This document shows, piece after piece, positions 1 to 9,003 of a DNA stretch of 57,232 nt (its first letter is position 1; each line of letters begins with the position of its first letter). The translations under genes and the position numbers were made by a program. Source of the stretch: an uncultured Blautia sp. (GTDB lineage: Bacteria > Bacillota > Clostridia > Lachnospirales > Lachnospiraceae); NCBI GenBank assembly GCA_934408705.1, contig CAKRVL010000005.1, positions 1 to 57,232 on the forward strand. Reading direction: 5' to 3'. The notes below the pieces were generated by a model that ran no database searches, was not told where the DNA came from, and saw only the letters and a program-made list of their open reading frames with translations.

Positions 1-1460
1 GCTTTTTCCACAACTTTTTCCTGATACTCATCAAAGTATGGTTTTCTTGCATCAAAGGTAAGCTCTGCATTTCCTTTATCGATCAGATCGGAAAGCTCTG
101 TATCCTGAAGCTGGCAGAAGTTGCAGGAGCTTCCCGGATAGATCATCTCACGGCTTTCACTTGGATCAAGTGTTCCGCCGGAGCCAATAATTCCAAGATC
201 ATGCTCACCATCAAGCATACGGCTCATCAGTGTTGCAAAATCCATCTGTTCGATTTCTACTTTTACGCCAATATTAGCAAAATCCTGGACGATCAATGCT
301 GCACATCTTTCAGTAATGCTGTTTCCTGAAGAAATGAAGAATTTCAGTGTCTGGTCAGACGGGAAACCTGCTTCTGCAAGCATTTCTTTCGCTTTTTCAG
401 GATCATACTGAACCTGAACCTTGTCATTGTAATATGGGCTTACCGGTGCGATCGGTGTCATGATAGGTGTTCCCTCTCCCATGAGAAGACCATTTACCAG
501 TACTTCACGATTGATTGCCATATTTAACGCCTGACGTACCTCCTGAGTCAGGTATTCCTTCTGAGTGTTATAGATCAGAGTGGAATAAGAGGTTGTAGGA
601 ACAGATTCTGTTACCAGATTATCCTGGGTTTTAGCTGTTTCCCAGTCATCTGTAAGTACAGAACCGAATCCGATCATGTCAAGCTCGCCGTTCATAAGAC
701 CGGAAAGAACGTTTGCGGACGGTACCACACGGATAATAAGGCGGTCGATTTTCGGAGCTCCAAGATAGTAATTTTCGTTCTTTGTGAACTCCATACGCTC
801 ACCATTGATCTCGCTGTCGTAGATAAATGGGCCGGAGCCTACCGGGTTTGCCCAAAGGTCAGGAGCATTGATCTCTTCTGCTGTTTTTCCCTCAAATACA
901 TGCTTCGGGATGATGAAAACAGTGTCGATATCCTGAAGGAAGGTATCCGGATACATGGCTTCTTTTAATTTAAAGGTTACTTCGTAATCACTATCTGCTG
1001 TTACTTCGATAGAGTCTTCAGAAAGCTCAGCACCGGACTCATCAACACCTGCAATGTACTCCAGATGATAACGGCTCTTTGCATCTACAGACGGATCTGA
1101 GTACATCTGATAACTGAATACAACATCCTCTGCTGTAACAGGCTCACCATCAGACCATACTGCATCTTCATGAAGCTTGAAGGTTACTGCATCACTGGCA
1201 TCGTTTACAGTCCATGATTCAGCAAGACGTCCCTCGATGGAACCGTCAGCGTTTGTCTGGGTCAGACGATCATAGATCTGGTCACAGATAAAACGTGTGT
1301 AATTGCTTGTGGTGTTCAGTGGCATCATGGTATCCCATGCCTGGTCCATAGCTGCTGTTACCACTTTCTCTTCTGACTCAGCGGCTGCCGGCACAGCAAA
1401 TGCTGTTACCATAGTTCCGGCGAGAAGAAGAGCTGCGGCTTTTTTCATGTTGATTTTCAT
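1..1460 (-). CDS. ABC transporter solute-binding protein, family 5 (partial)
   Basis: The extracellular substrate-binding component of an Opp/Dpp/Nik-type ABC importer, cut by the left edge after about 486 codons. I chose the ATG at 1460 because GGAGG lies just upstream. The N-terminus is a Sec signal peptide (MKINMKKAAALLLAG, cleavage probably after AVPAAA). No lipobox cysteine is visible, which is odd for a Gram-positive binding protein. The mature part carries family-5 features: an AWDTMMPLN start, a DVVFSYQMY segment and the TPIAPVSPYY segment. It follows two permease genes on the same strand, separated by a 250-bp gap filled with palindromic repeats. The ligand cannot be told from the sequence; peptides are the usual substrate. 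The ATPase genes are not in the window and may lie beyond the left edge. Confidence 0.9.
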   Translation of the reverse strand, partial: MKINMKKAAALLLAGTMVTAFAVPAAAESEEKVVTAAMDQAWDTMMPLNTTSNYTRFICDQIYDRLTQTNADGSIEGRLAESWTVNDASDAVTFKLHEDAVWSDGEPVTAEDVVFSYQMYSDPSVDAKSRYHLEYIAGVDESGAELSEDSIEVTADSDYEVTFKLKEAMYPDTFLQDIDTVFIIPKHVFEGKTAEEINAPDLWANPVGSGPFIYDSEINGERMEFTKNENYYLGAPKIDRLIIRVVPSANVLSGLMNGELDMIGFGSVLTDDWETAKTQDNLVTESVPTTSYSTLIYNTQKEYLTQEVRQALNMAINREVLVNGLLMGEGTPIMTPIAPVSPYYNDKVQVQYDPEKAKEMLAEAGFPSDQTLKFFISSGNSITERCAALIVQDFANIGVKVEIEQMDFATLMSRMLDGEHDLGIIGSGGTLDPSESREMIYPGSSCNFCQLQDTELSDLIDKGNAELTFDARKPYFDEYQEKVVEK

Positions 1461-1494
1461 AATTTTCCTCCTTTTGCCCGTGGGCGTATTTTAT

Positions 1495-1711
1495 AAGGTT
1501 AAATGCCTTTTCGTGCAAGCACGAGCGGCCTTTAACTTTACGATTTCGATATCTACGGATTGCTCCGCTGCAAAGCAGCTCCCGCAATCCTCCGTCCATT
1601 CGGAATCCGCTGATTTACTTCGTAAATCGCTACTTCCTCATGTCCGGCAGGTTGCAAGGTTAAATGCCTTTTCGTGCAAGCACGAGCGGCCTTTAACATT
1701 GCAACCTTGAT
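1495..1711. repeat. Composite palindromic intergenic repeat, family A copy 1
   Basis: An exact 42-bp direct repeat occurs at 1495-1536 and 1656-1697. Each unit folds as a hairpin: GTTAAA pairs with TTTAAC, and TCGTG with CACGA. The second unit is extended by GGTTGCAA/TTGCAACC. Between them lie two more hairpins: GGATTGC (1557-1563) with GCAATCC (1584-1590), enclosing GCTGC/GCAGC; and GATTTAC (1612-1618) with GTAAATC (1622-1628). The same modules recur in reverse-complement order at 21881-22088. It separates the second permease gene from the binding-protein gene, so it may affect differential expression. No protein is encoded. Confidence 0.8.
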
Positions 1712-1712
1712 A

Positions 1713-2582
1713 TCACAGTTTAATTTTCGGGTCCAGAGCATCGCGGATGCCATCGCCCAGAAAATTAATACTCAATACAGTGATCAGAAGCGCAAGTCCC
1801 GGTGGGAGCCAGATCCACAGCTTCTGGGAAAGCACAGTGATGGACTGTGCATCATAGAGCATATTTCCCCAGCTTGCTCCCGGCGGCTGCACACCCATAC
1901 CAAGGAAGCTTAAGGATGATTCGGAAAGGATGGCACTTGCCATCTGGAAAGTGATCGCGATCAGAATCGGGGCAAAGGAGTTGGGAAGAACATACTTTGT
2001 CACGATTTTGAAATTGGAGGTTCCGATCGCCCTTGCAGATTCTACATACTCTTTCTCTGATACAGAAAGTACATTTGCATAAATCAGTCTGGCAAACTGT
2101 GTCCAGCCAAGTACACCGATAACACAGGTTACAGACCAGACGGATGGTCCTAAGACTGCAACCAATACCAGAATCAGTACAATTGATGGAAAAGACATGA
2201 AAATATCTGCAATTCGCATAATAATTGCTTCAACCTTCCCTCTTGCGTAACCGGCTACCAGCCCAAGAGGTACACCGATGGCACAGCTGATCAGTGTAGA
2301 GACAAAACCAACCAGAAGGGAAGTTCTTCCGCCATACATCAGACGGGCAAATACATCACGTCCGATAGCATCCGTTCCAAGGATATGTGCCCCTCCCGGC
2401 GCAGCGGAAAAGGCGGTGTAATCGGAGGTATAGGGATCCAGCTTCATGATCATCGGAAGAAAAACCACCATAAGGATTTCCACGATCAGAACTACCAGAC
2501 CTGCCATAGCCATTTTATGCTCTTTCAGTTTATCAAGCACCTCGGAAAGATAGCTTACATTTTCGTTTTTCTGTTTTTTCAT
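1713..2582 (-). CDS. ABC transporter permease, OppC/DppC type
   Basis: An inner-membrane permease of an Opp/Dpp/Nik-family importer, 289 aa, the usual length for the C-type subunit. A transmembrane helix follows the cytoplasmic N-terminus (residues about 24-45). The extended loop contains the LGTDAIGRDVFARLMYGGRTS stretch typical of DppC. The EAA loop that contacts the ATPase is ESARAIGTSNFKIVTKYVLP, followed by PNSFAPILIA. It lies 19 bp downstream of the OppB-type gene and is clearly co-transcribed with it. GGGAGGAT lies upstream of the ATG at somewhat long spacing. Substrate unknown; the family assignment is firm. Confidence 0.93.
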   Translation of the reverse strand: MKKQKNENVSYLSEVLDKLKEHKMAMAGLVVLIVEILMVVFLPMIMKLDPYTSDYTAFSAAPGGAHILGTDAIGRDVFARLMYGGRTSLLVGFVSTLISCAIGVPLGLVAGYARGKVEAIIMRIADIFMSFPSIVLILVLVAVLGPSVWSVTCVIGVLGWTQFARLIYANVLSVSEKEYVESARAIGTSNFKIVTKYVLPNSFAPILIAITFQMASAILSESSLSFLGMGVQPPGASWGNMLYDAQSITVLSQKLWIWLPPGLALLITVLSINFLGDGIRDALDPKIKL

Positions 2583-2601
2583 TTCTGTCTTCTATCCTCC
2601 C

Positions 2602-3558
2602 TTATTTATAACTGATTCTCGGATCCAGGATTCCGTACGCCACATCAGTAAGAATATTTGCAATCAATACTGCGGCAGCAATCATAACGGTAATTCCCAT
2701 AATCACCGGATAATCTCGTCCGTTAATAGCTGTTACCATTAAGGAACCAATCCCCGGCCAGCCGAAAACCTGCTCTGTTACTACCGCACCGCCAACAATA
2801 GAGGGAATGGACATTCCCACAACTGTAACAACCGGTGTGAGAGCATTTTTCAGGGCATGCTTCATGATCACCTTCCATTTGCCAAGTCCCTTCGACTTAG
2901 CGGTACGGATATAATCATCCTGCATAACCTCAAGCATACTGCTTCGCATGTGCCGCACCCAGCCTCCGATCTGCTGGAAAGAAAGTACCAGACAGGGAAG
3001 GATCATATGCTTCATCAAATCTGCGAAGGAATGAGCACCACTGGAGCTGTACATTCCGCCAGATGGCAGGATCTTAAACACAATCGCAAACAGATAAATA
3101 AATACCAGACCAACAAAGAAATTTGGTGTGGCCATCATCAGCATGGAAAGTCCACCAGAGAAATAATCTCTTCCTGAGTTAGGCTTGGATGCTGCAAAAA
3201 TCCCAAGAGGGATAGATACGATCAATGACAATAAAATGGAGCTTGCTGCAAGTATCGCAGTAGCAGGAAGTCTCTCCATGATCATAGCTGCAACCGGTCT
3301 TTGTGTACTGTAGGAAAATCCCAGATTTCCTGTGAGCAGCTGCTTCAGCCAGGTAAAATACTGGATGATCACCGGCTGATCCAATCCCAACGCTACTCTC
3401 TTACGCTCCAGCTCCGCCGGGGTGATTCCCGGATCTGCCAGAAGCGCATCCAGCGGGGAACCTGGCGCCATATTCAAAATGAAATACGCCAATATGGTGA
3501 TTCCGAAAAAAGTGGGAATAGCAACCAGTATTCTTTTTAATATGTATTTCCACCTCAT
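2602..3558 (-). CDS. ABC transporter permease, OppB/DppB type
   Basis: The B-type permease, 318 aa, partner of the next gene. It begins MRWKYILKRILVAIPTFFGI, the classic DppB/OppB/NikB opening with the first membrane helix. A periplasmic segment GSPLDALLADPGITPAELER and the EAA-loop sequence RTAKSKGLGKWKVIMKHALK follow, and it ends LTDVAYGILDPRI. Its ATG overlaps the stop of the upstream gene in the four bases ATGA (3555-3558), so translation is coupled to the UPF0597 gene. That coupling suggests the importer supplies a substrate used by that enzyme, perhaps cysteine-containing peptides; this is inference. Confidence 0.93.
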   Translation of the reverse strand: MRWKYILKRILVAIPTFFGITILAYFILNMAPGSPLDALLADPGITPAELERKRVALGLDQPVIIQYFTWLKQLLTGNLGFSYSTQRPVAAMIMERLPATAILAASSILLSLIVSIPLGIFAASKPNSGRDYFSGGLSMLMMATPNFFVGLVFIYLFAIVFKILPSGGMYSSSGAHSFADLMKHMILPCLVLSFQQIGGWVRHMRSSMLEVMQDDYIRTAKSKGLGKWKVIMKHALKNALTPVVTVVGMSIPSIVGGAVVTEQVFGWPGIGSLMVTAINGRDYPVIMGITVMIAAAVLIANILTDVAYGILDPRISYK

Positions 3559-4889
3559 AGTGTTTTCTCTTCATCTCCTTTTCCTACCATGATCCGGATG
3601 ATCTCTTTATCAGTCTCGCACATGCCGTCTTTTGCCAGCTGTCCCACATTCCGGATGGTATTTTCTACCCCATTGGTAACAATTCCGTCTCCGCCATAGA
3701 ACTGCTGCCCCTGTATATACATCTCATAGCCCATGATTCCGGCATCTACAGCTGCAGAAATCTTGGCTGCACAGGAGGCCTTCGCTCCATCACAGATGAT
3801 TCCGGAAACAATTGCCAGGGAATTCACGATTGTATGTGCAATTATCTCATAATCACCGCCATAAAGGTACGCAATTCCCGCACCACTTCCACATCCTGCG
3901 CTTACTGCTCCGCAGTAGGCTGAAAGAGTTCCGATACCTGTTTTCAGATGGATTGTCACAAGATTGGAAAGCACCAGTGCACGAAGCATTTTCTCATGGG
4001 AAACCTGCAGCTCTTTCGCAAATTCAATGACCGGGATACTAGCAGTCATTCCCTGATTACCGCTTCCGGAATTGATCACAACAGGAAGCTCGCACCCATT
4101 CATTCTGGCATCAGAGCCTGCTGCTGCTTTAGCTCTGGCACGGATCTTGATATTATCGCCATAGGTATGAAGCAGCACTTTTCCAATGTTCGCCCCATAA
4201 TTTCCCCGAAGACCTTCTTCTGAAATAGCCATGTTGTAACGGATCTGACGTTCCAGAACCTCCTTCACATCTTCTATGTCTACAGTATTGGCAAAATCAA
4301 TAATGTCTTCAATATTTAATATAGAGTGGTCAGTTTTGGTCTTTTTCTCTTCGGAACAGGCCTCCTTCTGGAAAACAGGCTGACCGTTTTTCTCAATAAG
4401 AACAATATTGGTGTGAGTGTCCACAATGCGGACGCGGGCAGTGTCAGCGCCCTTTCCCACTGTCAGGTCAATCTCAAATACATGCTCTGTGGAGGCTGGA
4501 GTGATCCTGGGCTTTACCTGCTCCATATAGGCTTTGATCTCTTCCTTCTGGCTGGGCGTAACCCCTGCAATAACTTCCAGAAGTGCTTCTGCCGCTCCTG
4601 CGATCACTCCTGCACACAAGGCTGCGGCAATTCCCCTCATTCCACCTGTATTAGGGACAATTACACTCTTAACATTTTTAATAATATTTCCGCTTACCTT
4701 AATATCCAGGGTATCCGGCAGCTCACCAAGAGTTTTTCTTGCCACAGCACCTGCATAGGCAATTGCTATAGGCTCTGTACATCCCATTGCAGGAATCAGT
4801 TCTTCTTCCAGGATTTGTACATAATCCTGATATCTTTTATCATTTTTCTGCAAGGCTTTATCCTCACTTTCACATAACAATATAGACAC
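3555..4889 (-). CDS. UPF0597 / L-cysteine desulfidase family protein (CyuA/YhaM-like)
   Basis: A cytoplasmic enzyme of the UPF0597 (COG3681) family, often labelled serine dehydratase alpha-like. Studied relatives (E. coli CyuA, archaeal CdsB) break L-cysteine to pyruvate, sulfide and ammonia. The family signature EELIPAMGCTEPIAIAYAGA is near the N-terminus; glycine-rich GSGNQGMTASIPV and cysteine-bearing YCGAVSAGCGSGAG segments follow. The span given starts at a GTG (4889) with no clear ribosome site. A TTG at 4853 preceded by GAGGATAAAG is a likely alternative and would give about 432 aa, the usual family length. It heads the transporter operon and overlaps the permease gene by 4 bp. The precise substrate is unproven. 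Confidence 0.85.
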   Translation of the reverse strand: MSILLCESEDKALQKNDKRYQDYVQILEEELIPAMGCTEPIAIAYAGAVARKTLGELPDTLDIKVSGNIIKNVKSVIVPNTGGMRGIAAALCAGVIAGAAEALLEVIAGVTPSQKEEIKAYMEQVKPRITPASTEHVFEIDLTVGKGADTARVRIVDTHTNIVLIEKNGQPVFQKEACSEEKKTKTDHSILNIEDIIDFANTVDIEDVKEVLERQIRYNMAISEEGLRGNYGANIGKVLLHTYGDNIKIRARAKAAAGSDARMNGCELPVVINSGSGNQGMTASIPVIEFAKELQVSHEKMLRALVLSNLVTIHLKTGIGTLSAYCGAVSAGCGSGAGIAYLYGGDYEIIAHTIVNSLAIVSGIICDGAKASCAAKISAAVDAGIMGYEMYIQGQQFYGGDGIVTNGVENTIRNVGQLAKDGMCETDKEIIRIMVGKGDEEKTL

Positions 4890-4951
4890 TTTAGCACACT
4901 ATTCTTGTAAAATCAATTACTTTGAAATTTTTATACAGCTTGGTAAATTCT

Positions 4952-5689
4952 TTAAAAGTAATCGTATCCTCCATGAATATCCACAACGCTTCCGTTCATA
5001 TATCCATTTTTCAGAATTTCATAAGCCATATCTGCCACTTCAGAGATCTCTCCGAAGCGGTGGAGGGCAATCTTGCGGTTGATCCTCTCATAGCTTTCCG
5101 GAGTTCGGTCTTTATGCCAGCTGGTTTCAATAAAACCTGGAGCAATGGCATTGACGCGGATTCCCTTGGGCTCCAGCTCCTTTACCAGAGATTTGGTAAG
5201 AAAATGTATAGCAGATTTGGTAACACCGTAAACTAACGAAGATGAGTAAGCCTGCTGACCTGCATAGGAACCGGTAAAAAGAATACTGCCGCCTTCACTC
5301 ATAATAGGGCGAAGCTCCTTCACCAGAAATACCGGCACTGACAGATTAGTATTTACGATCTTAGACCATTCTTCGAAGGTATAGTCCTCGAATTTGGCAT
5401 AGGTGCTGATCCCTACATTATTTACCAGCCAGTCTGCATGTCCTGCTTCTTCTTTGATCCGGGAAACGAACTTCATCATCTCATCATATGAAGACATATC
5501 AGCCTGGATCAGGCGGATCCTCTTCTGGTTTTCTTCTGACTGGGCATGAAGAAATTCTTCCGCCTGTGCTTTGTTATGTCCATAGCTTACATATAAAACA
5601 TCCTCCGGCGCAGTATTTCCAAGGATTTTCTCTCCGATGCCCCGTCCGATCCCGGAGGTTCCGCCGGTGATTATAATAACTTTGCTCAT
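4952..5689 (-). CDS. SDR-family NAD(P)-dependent oxidoreductase
   Basis: A short-chain dehydrogenase/reductase of about 245 aa. The cofactor motif TGGTSGIGRGIG lies near residues 8-19, NNVGIS follows the fourth strand, the catalytic Ser is in FTGSYAG, and Tyr and Lys are in the YGVTK (YxxxK) motif. A typical SDR ending (VVDIHGGYDYF) is present. I prefer the second ATG (5689) because AAAGGGG sits at proper spacing for it and abuts the first ATG (5698). It is the last gene of the LicD/ThDP cluster, separated from the ThDP gene by about 190 bp containing a hairpin and a palindromic repeat. A role reducing the keto product of the ThDP enzyme is plausible but inferred. Confidence 0.88.
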   Translation of the reverse strand: MSKVIIITGGTSGIGRGIGEKILGNTAPEDVLYVSYGHNKAQAEEFLHAQSEENQKRIRLIQADMSSYDEMMKFVSRIKEEAGHADWLVNNVGISTYAKFEDYTFEEWSKIVNTNLSVPVFLVKELRPIMSEGGSILFTGSYAGQQAYSSSLVYGVTKSAIHFLTKSLVKELEPKGIRVNAIAPGFIETSWHKDRTPESYERINRKIALHRFGEISEVADMAYEILKNGYMNGSVVDIHGGYDYF

Positions 5690-5738
5690 GGGATTCATCC
5701 CCTTTCTTTTTTGTAAACTGGTATCATTTTATATAGCA

Positions 5739-5788
5739 AGAACCAGGTCGCACCTCCAACATTTATTGAAAATCCCCTGGTTCTTATC
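5739..5788. other. Intergenic hairpin between the SDR and ThDP genes
   Basis: AAGAACCAGG and CCTGGTTCTT form a 10-bp inverted repeat with a loop of about 28 nt. It is followed on the forward strand by a T-rich stretch (ATCATCTTTTTTT). Genes on both sides are read in reverse, and on that strand no T-run follows the hairpin, so it is not a normal terminator for them. It may be an upstream control hairpin of the SDR gene or a forward-strand terminator of antisense transcription. Confidence 0.45.
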
Positions 5789-5812
5789 ATCTTTTTTTAG
5801 TTTTATAAATTC

Positions 5813-5882
5813 ATGATATGAGTATCAAAAGCCTTATCGTGCAAGCACGAACAGCTTTTTGACCTTTTGACACTGGTATCAT
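5813..5882. repeat. Palindromic intergenic repeat, family A copy 2
   Basis: Imperfect terminal inverted repeats of 19 bp (5813-5831 and 5864-5882, core TCAAAAG/CTTTTGA, 16 of 19 matching) surround a TCGTGC/GCACGA hairpin like that in copy 1. The reverse-strand ThDP gene takes its TGA stop (5879-5881) from the element's end, so the repeat abuts the 3' end of that gene. Confidence 0.75.
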
Positions 5883-7687
5883 AAAGTCATTAATCTGTCA
5901 TAAATATCCTTAGGAATATATGGCTGCTGATTATGGATTGGCTCACCAAGGCAGGTCTTGGGATAAGCAAAGGTACCTGGCTCCATGCGGATCTCCAGAA
6001 GCTTCGGCGCATCTGTTTCCTGTAAAAATGCTGTCCCTTTATCCTTTACTTCCTCTGCATTCATACAAGCACTTCTTATCCCGTAGGCTTTGGCTACCTC
6101 TGCGAAATCACAGGATGAGAAGCCGCTTCCTTCTGAAGTGTCAGCATAAACCTGCTGGAAATAATCCCGCTGGAGATGACGGATCATTCCAAGAGCATGA
6201 TTGTTCATAACCACCATGGTAACCGGAAGGTTCTCACGTTTCACCCATTCCAGCTCCTGGATATTCATCTGGAAAGCACCATCACCGCAAATACAGGCCA
6301 CTGGCCTGCCTGTAGCATAATAAGCTCCGATTGCTGCGGGAAGTGCGTAACCCATAGCTCCGTGTCCCCCGGAAAAAAGTAATTTCTGATCTCTCTGATT
6401 ATGGAAAGACTGATAGCTCCATACCATATGCTGTCCTACATCCACTGCCACCGCAGATGTAGTCCTAAGAGAATCACTTAAATCTGCAAGCATACGGTTG
6501 GGATATCGCTCCGGAGTGGAATCATCAACCTGGCGCAGTGAAGTACGGATATCCGTGCATACAGCCAGCCAGTCGCCAAAATCACATGCTTCGGAATCAG
6601 CAAATTTCCTCTCCATTGCTACGTCAACAGCTCCATCTGCCAGCGCCTTCACAACTTCAGCACCATCTGCACAGAATTTTAATTCATTAACTCCGTTCTC
6701 ATGGATATCTCTCTGTAAATTATAACTATCAATATCCACCCGGATAATTTTCGCATTTTTCGCAAATTCATGTACTTTCGTACCAATTTGACGGGTACAA
6801 AGGGAAATTCCCAGGCAGATAAGCAGATCGCTTTTTACATTGGCGATCATATTTGCATAACGATGTCCGTAAGCGCCTCCGATACAGCCAAAGTTCAAAG
6901 GATCATCCCACGGCAGAGCGGACATCTCAAGAACACTTGTAATTACCGGAATCTTCCACTTGCGTGCCAAAGTAAACAATTCATCACGGACAGCTTTGTC
7001 GCTGACACCGTGCCCCAGCATGATTACCGGACGCTGTGCCATCTCAAGTGCCTTGCTGATCGCTGCAGCCGCCTTTTCACACTCATCCCCTGCCGTCTCG
7101 CCGCCAGCCTGCCAGTTCTCAGCTTCTGCACCCAGCGCCTCCAGGTTCATTTCATAAACTGGCTTCTTCACATCCCCGCGCTGAATATTCATGGGCAGAT
7201 CAATAAGTACAGGTCCCTTACGTCCGGAATTAGCAATATGATAAGCCTTATTCAGTTCCTTTACAATATCCTCTGCTTCCCGGATCTGCACTGCATATTT
7301 CGTCACCGGCTTCGCCATGGCAACAATATCGATCTCCTGAAATCCCTGCTGGCGAAGACCTCGAATCCCTGAATATTCATAAGTATTCAGCTGACCGGTA
7401 AGAAAAATCACCGGCAGGGAATCAAAATAAGCATCTGCAATTCCTGATATGAGATTCGCCGCCCCGGGACCACTTGTGGCATACGCACAGGCACATCTCT
7501 CTCCCGCCTGTGCATAACCGCAGGCCGCAAATGCAGCTCCCTGCTCATTGTAGCTGGAATGGCTTTTTGTATGAGGATTTTTCTCTATAGAATCAACCAG
7601 ATGGGCAATCATGGTTCCCTGGTATCCAAAGAAGTCATGAATTCCTTTTCTCTGTAAAAACTCAACAATATAATCAGTTAATTTCAT
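5879..7687 (-). CDS. ThDP-dependent enzyme, acetolactate synthase-like
   Basis: A 602-aa thiamine-diphosphate enzyme of the acetohydroxyacid synthase/POX fold. The N-terminal PYR domain has the catalytic Glu at about residue 48 (SSYNEQGAAFAACGY). A central Rossmann-like domain (VIMLGHGVSDKAVRDEL) and a C-terminal PP domain with CGDGAFQMNIQELEW...NN (Mg-ThDP motif) follow. It overlaps the upstream LicD-like gene by ATGA (7684-7687), so it belongs to the glycan-decoration operon rather than to branched-chain amino-acid synthesis; no small regulatory subunit or ilv gene is nearby. YerE, an AHAS-like enzyme that adds a two-carbon branch to a CDP-sugar in yersiniose synthesis, is a precedent for such a context. 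That parallel is inference. Confidence 0.85.
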   Translation of the reverse strand: MKLTDYIVEFLQRKGIHDFFGYQGTMIAHLVDSIEKNPHTKSHSSYNEQGAAFAACGYAQAGERCACAYATSGPGAANLISGIADAYFDSLPVIFLTGQLNTYEYSGIRGLRQQGFQEIDIVAMAKPVTKYAVQIREAEDIVKELNKAYHIANSGRKGPVLIDLPMNIQRGDVKKPVYEMNLEALGAEAENWQAGGETAGDECEKAAAAISKALEMAQRPVIMLGHGVSDKAVRDELFTLARKWKIPVITSVLEMSALPWDDPLNFGCIGGAYGHRYANMIANVKSDLLICLGISLCTRQIGTKVHEFAKNAKIIRVDIDSYNLQRDIHENGVNELKFCADGAEVVKALADGAVDVAMERKFADSEACDFGDWLAVCTDIRTSLRQVDDSTPERYPNRMLADLSDSLRTTSAVAVDVGQHMVWSYQSFHNQRDQKLLFSGGHGAMGYALPAAIGAYYATGRPVACICGDGAFQMNIQELEWVKRENLPVTMVVMNNHALGMIRHLQRDYFQQVYADTSEGSGFSSCDFAEVAKAYGIRSACMNAEEVKDKGTAFLQETDAPKLLEIRMEPGTFAYPKTCLGEPIHNQQPYIPKDIYDRLMTL

Positions 7688-8886
7688 TTCCAGAATTTCT
7701 CCACTTTTTTCTTCAGATTAGTACGTCCGGTCTTCTCCAGAACCATCAGATAAATGTGCTGAAGTTCCTCGTCCGGTATAAATATCTCGTCATTCTTAAG
7801 GCTCTTCACCATAGCCCTCGTATATGGAATGAAAATCTGCTCTAAGGCCGGATAGTCCTTATTCTTATATAAATTCGTAATATAATCCTTATTATCCAGA
7901 TAATACTTCTCCAGCTGGATCTTAGATGCACAGAACTTTACATAATTCCAGCTCCAGTTCAGATACTCCTTCTTTCTGCTGGCATGTCCTGACTTTCTGC
8001 GAGCACGGTTCCGCTTACGTATCAGGCTTTTCTGACTTCCCACTTCCTGGAAAAAATCCTGGAAAGGAACACGGGCACTGACCATCTCAGATAACTTAAA
8101 CGTATACTTATCCAGGATCTTCTCCTGATAGTTTTCCCCGTAATACTTCTGAAGATACGTGTAAGTATCCTCCGGCACCGGAAATTTCTTCCCGTCAATT
8201 TCCATGGTTTCTGTCTCATCAAAAATCTCTTTCGGAAAATATACTGCCTTTTTCTTCAAACGTACTACATATTCCTGGGTATCCTCCACATCCATTCTCC
8301 TGCAGAGCATACGATAAAGGCTCTTTCCCAGACGGGCACGGCCTGTGATCAGGCGGATCCGCATGGCAAAACGGCAGATTGCCCGCTTCTTTCCCACACG
8401 TTTTCCATAATGATCTGCCAGCTCATTCCAGCCAACCTCCTGGGCTCTTGTCCACAAATGAGCCAGGCGGAAACGCTGTTTTCCACGTAAAGGCACAATA
8501 TCCACACCCATACCCGGATATTTATAATTCCGCCCCTCATTCAGACGGAAACAAAGCGTATCCAGATCCGTATAACGAAGGAAAAATCCATAAAAACGCT
8601 TATTATTATTCATGGATTCCACAATTCTGCCCTCTGGAGTCTCCTGTTCCACAGCCAGACGAAAACGTTCCATATCAGCAGTTCTCATATAAACTACGCC
8701 TGCATGGGGACTGGTGATCTCCTGCCCTGTCACACAGCACAGCGTAAGCTGCGGTCCCAGATAATAAGGAATCCCTTCTCTTTTACATATTTTGTCTATT
8801 TCAGTCAGAAGCTTTACAACTTCCTTAATTTCTCTATTCAAAGTATGTCTGCTCCCATCTATCCATTTACTGAAATTGGCCTGCAT
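7684..8886 (-). CDS. LicD-like protein lacking the acidic catalytic motif
   Basis: About 400 aa, recognisable as a divergent LicD (phosphocholine/phosphopolyol transferase-like nucleotidyltransferase) by REIKEVVKLLTEIDKIC, the VDIVPL strand and FPVPEDTYTYLQKYYGENY. Where active LicD proteins carry a GxxLGAxR...PWDDDxD motif, this protein has LTLCCVTGQEITSPHAGVVY, so the metal-binding acids are absent. A basic region (RKRNRARRKSGHASRKK) lies in the C-terminal half. The longest frame starts at 8907, but that ATG lies in the loop of a conserved repeat, so I prefer the ATG at 8886; neither has a good ribosome site. It overlaps the ThDP gene by 4 bp. It may be a non-catalytic partner of the intact LicD upstream. 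Confidence 0.7.
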   Translation of the reverse strand: MQANFSKWIDGSRHTLNREIKEVVKLLTEIDKICKREGIPYYLGPQLTLCCVTGQEITSPHAGVVYMRTADMERFRLAVEQETPEGRIVESMNNNKRFYGFFLRYTDLDTLCFRLNEGRNYKYPGMGVDIVPLRGKQRFRLAHLWTRAQEVGWNELADHYGKRVGKKRAICRFAMRIRLITGRARLGKSLYRMLCRRMDVEDTQEYVVRLKKKAVYFPKEIFDETETMEIDGKKFPVPEDTYTYLQKYYGENYQEKILDKYTFKLSEMVSARVPFQDFFQEVGSQKSLIRKRNRARRKSGHASRKKEYLNWSWNYVKFCASKIQLEKYYLDNKDYITNLYKNKDYPALEQIFIPYTRAMVKSLKNDEIFIPDEELQHIYLMVLEKTGRTNLKKKVEKFWK

Positions 8887-8897
8887 GGCTGCTAGTA

Positions 8898-8996
8898 AAG
8901 CGGACATTCCAGGTCCGCTTCGCTACTTGCTCATGAACGCAGTCACTTCGCGATCTGTCAGTGGGAGCTGAAAGCTCCCACTGACATAACGTTCAC
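8898..8996 (-). repeat. 3'-UTR structured repeat, family B copy 1 (short form)
   Basis: It begins a few bases 3' of the LicD stop codon (9004). On the forward strand: head hairpin AGCGGAC (8899-8905)/GTCCGCT (8913-8919); closing stem TGAACG (8934-8939)/CGTTCA (8990-8995); perfect 11-bp inner stem TCAGTGGGAGC (8958-8968)/GCTCCCACTGA (8974-8984). The second large inner arm seen in copies 2, 3 and 5 is missing. It lies between two co-oriented genes of one operon. Confidence 0.85.
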
Positions 8997-9003
8997 AGTA
9001 ACA

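Noticed and set aside
1303..1710. Forward open frame of 135 codons and other frames around 1378-1913
   Set aside because: They lie antisense to the binding-protein gene and across the palindromic repeats, with no ribosome site or recognisable product.
4326..4877. Forward frame of 183 codons opposite the UPF0597 gene
   Set aside because: It is antisense to a clearly conserved gene and reads as a cysteine-rich random composition.
5739..5788. Terminator of the ThDP gene
   Set aside because: The T-run is on the wrong side for reverse-strand transcripts.
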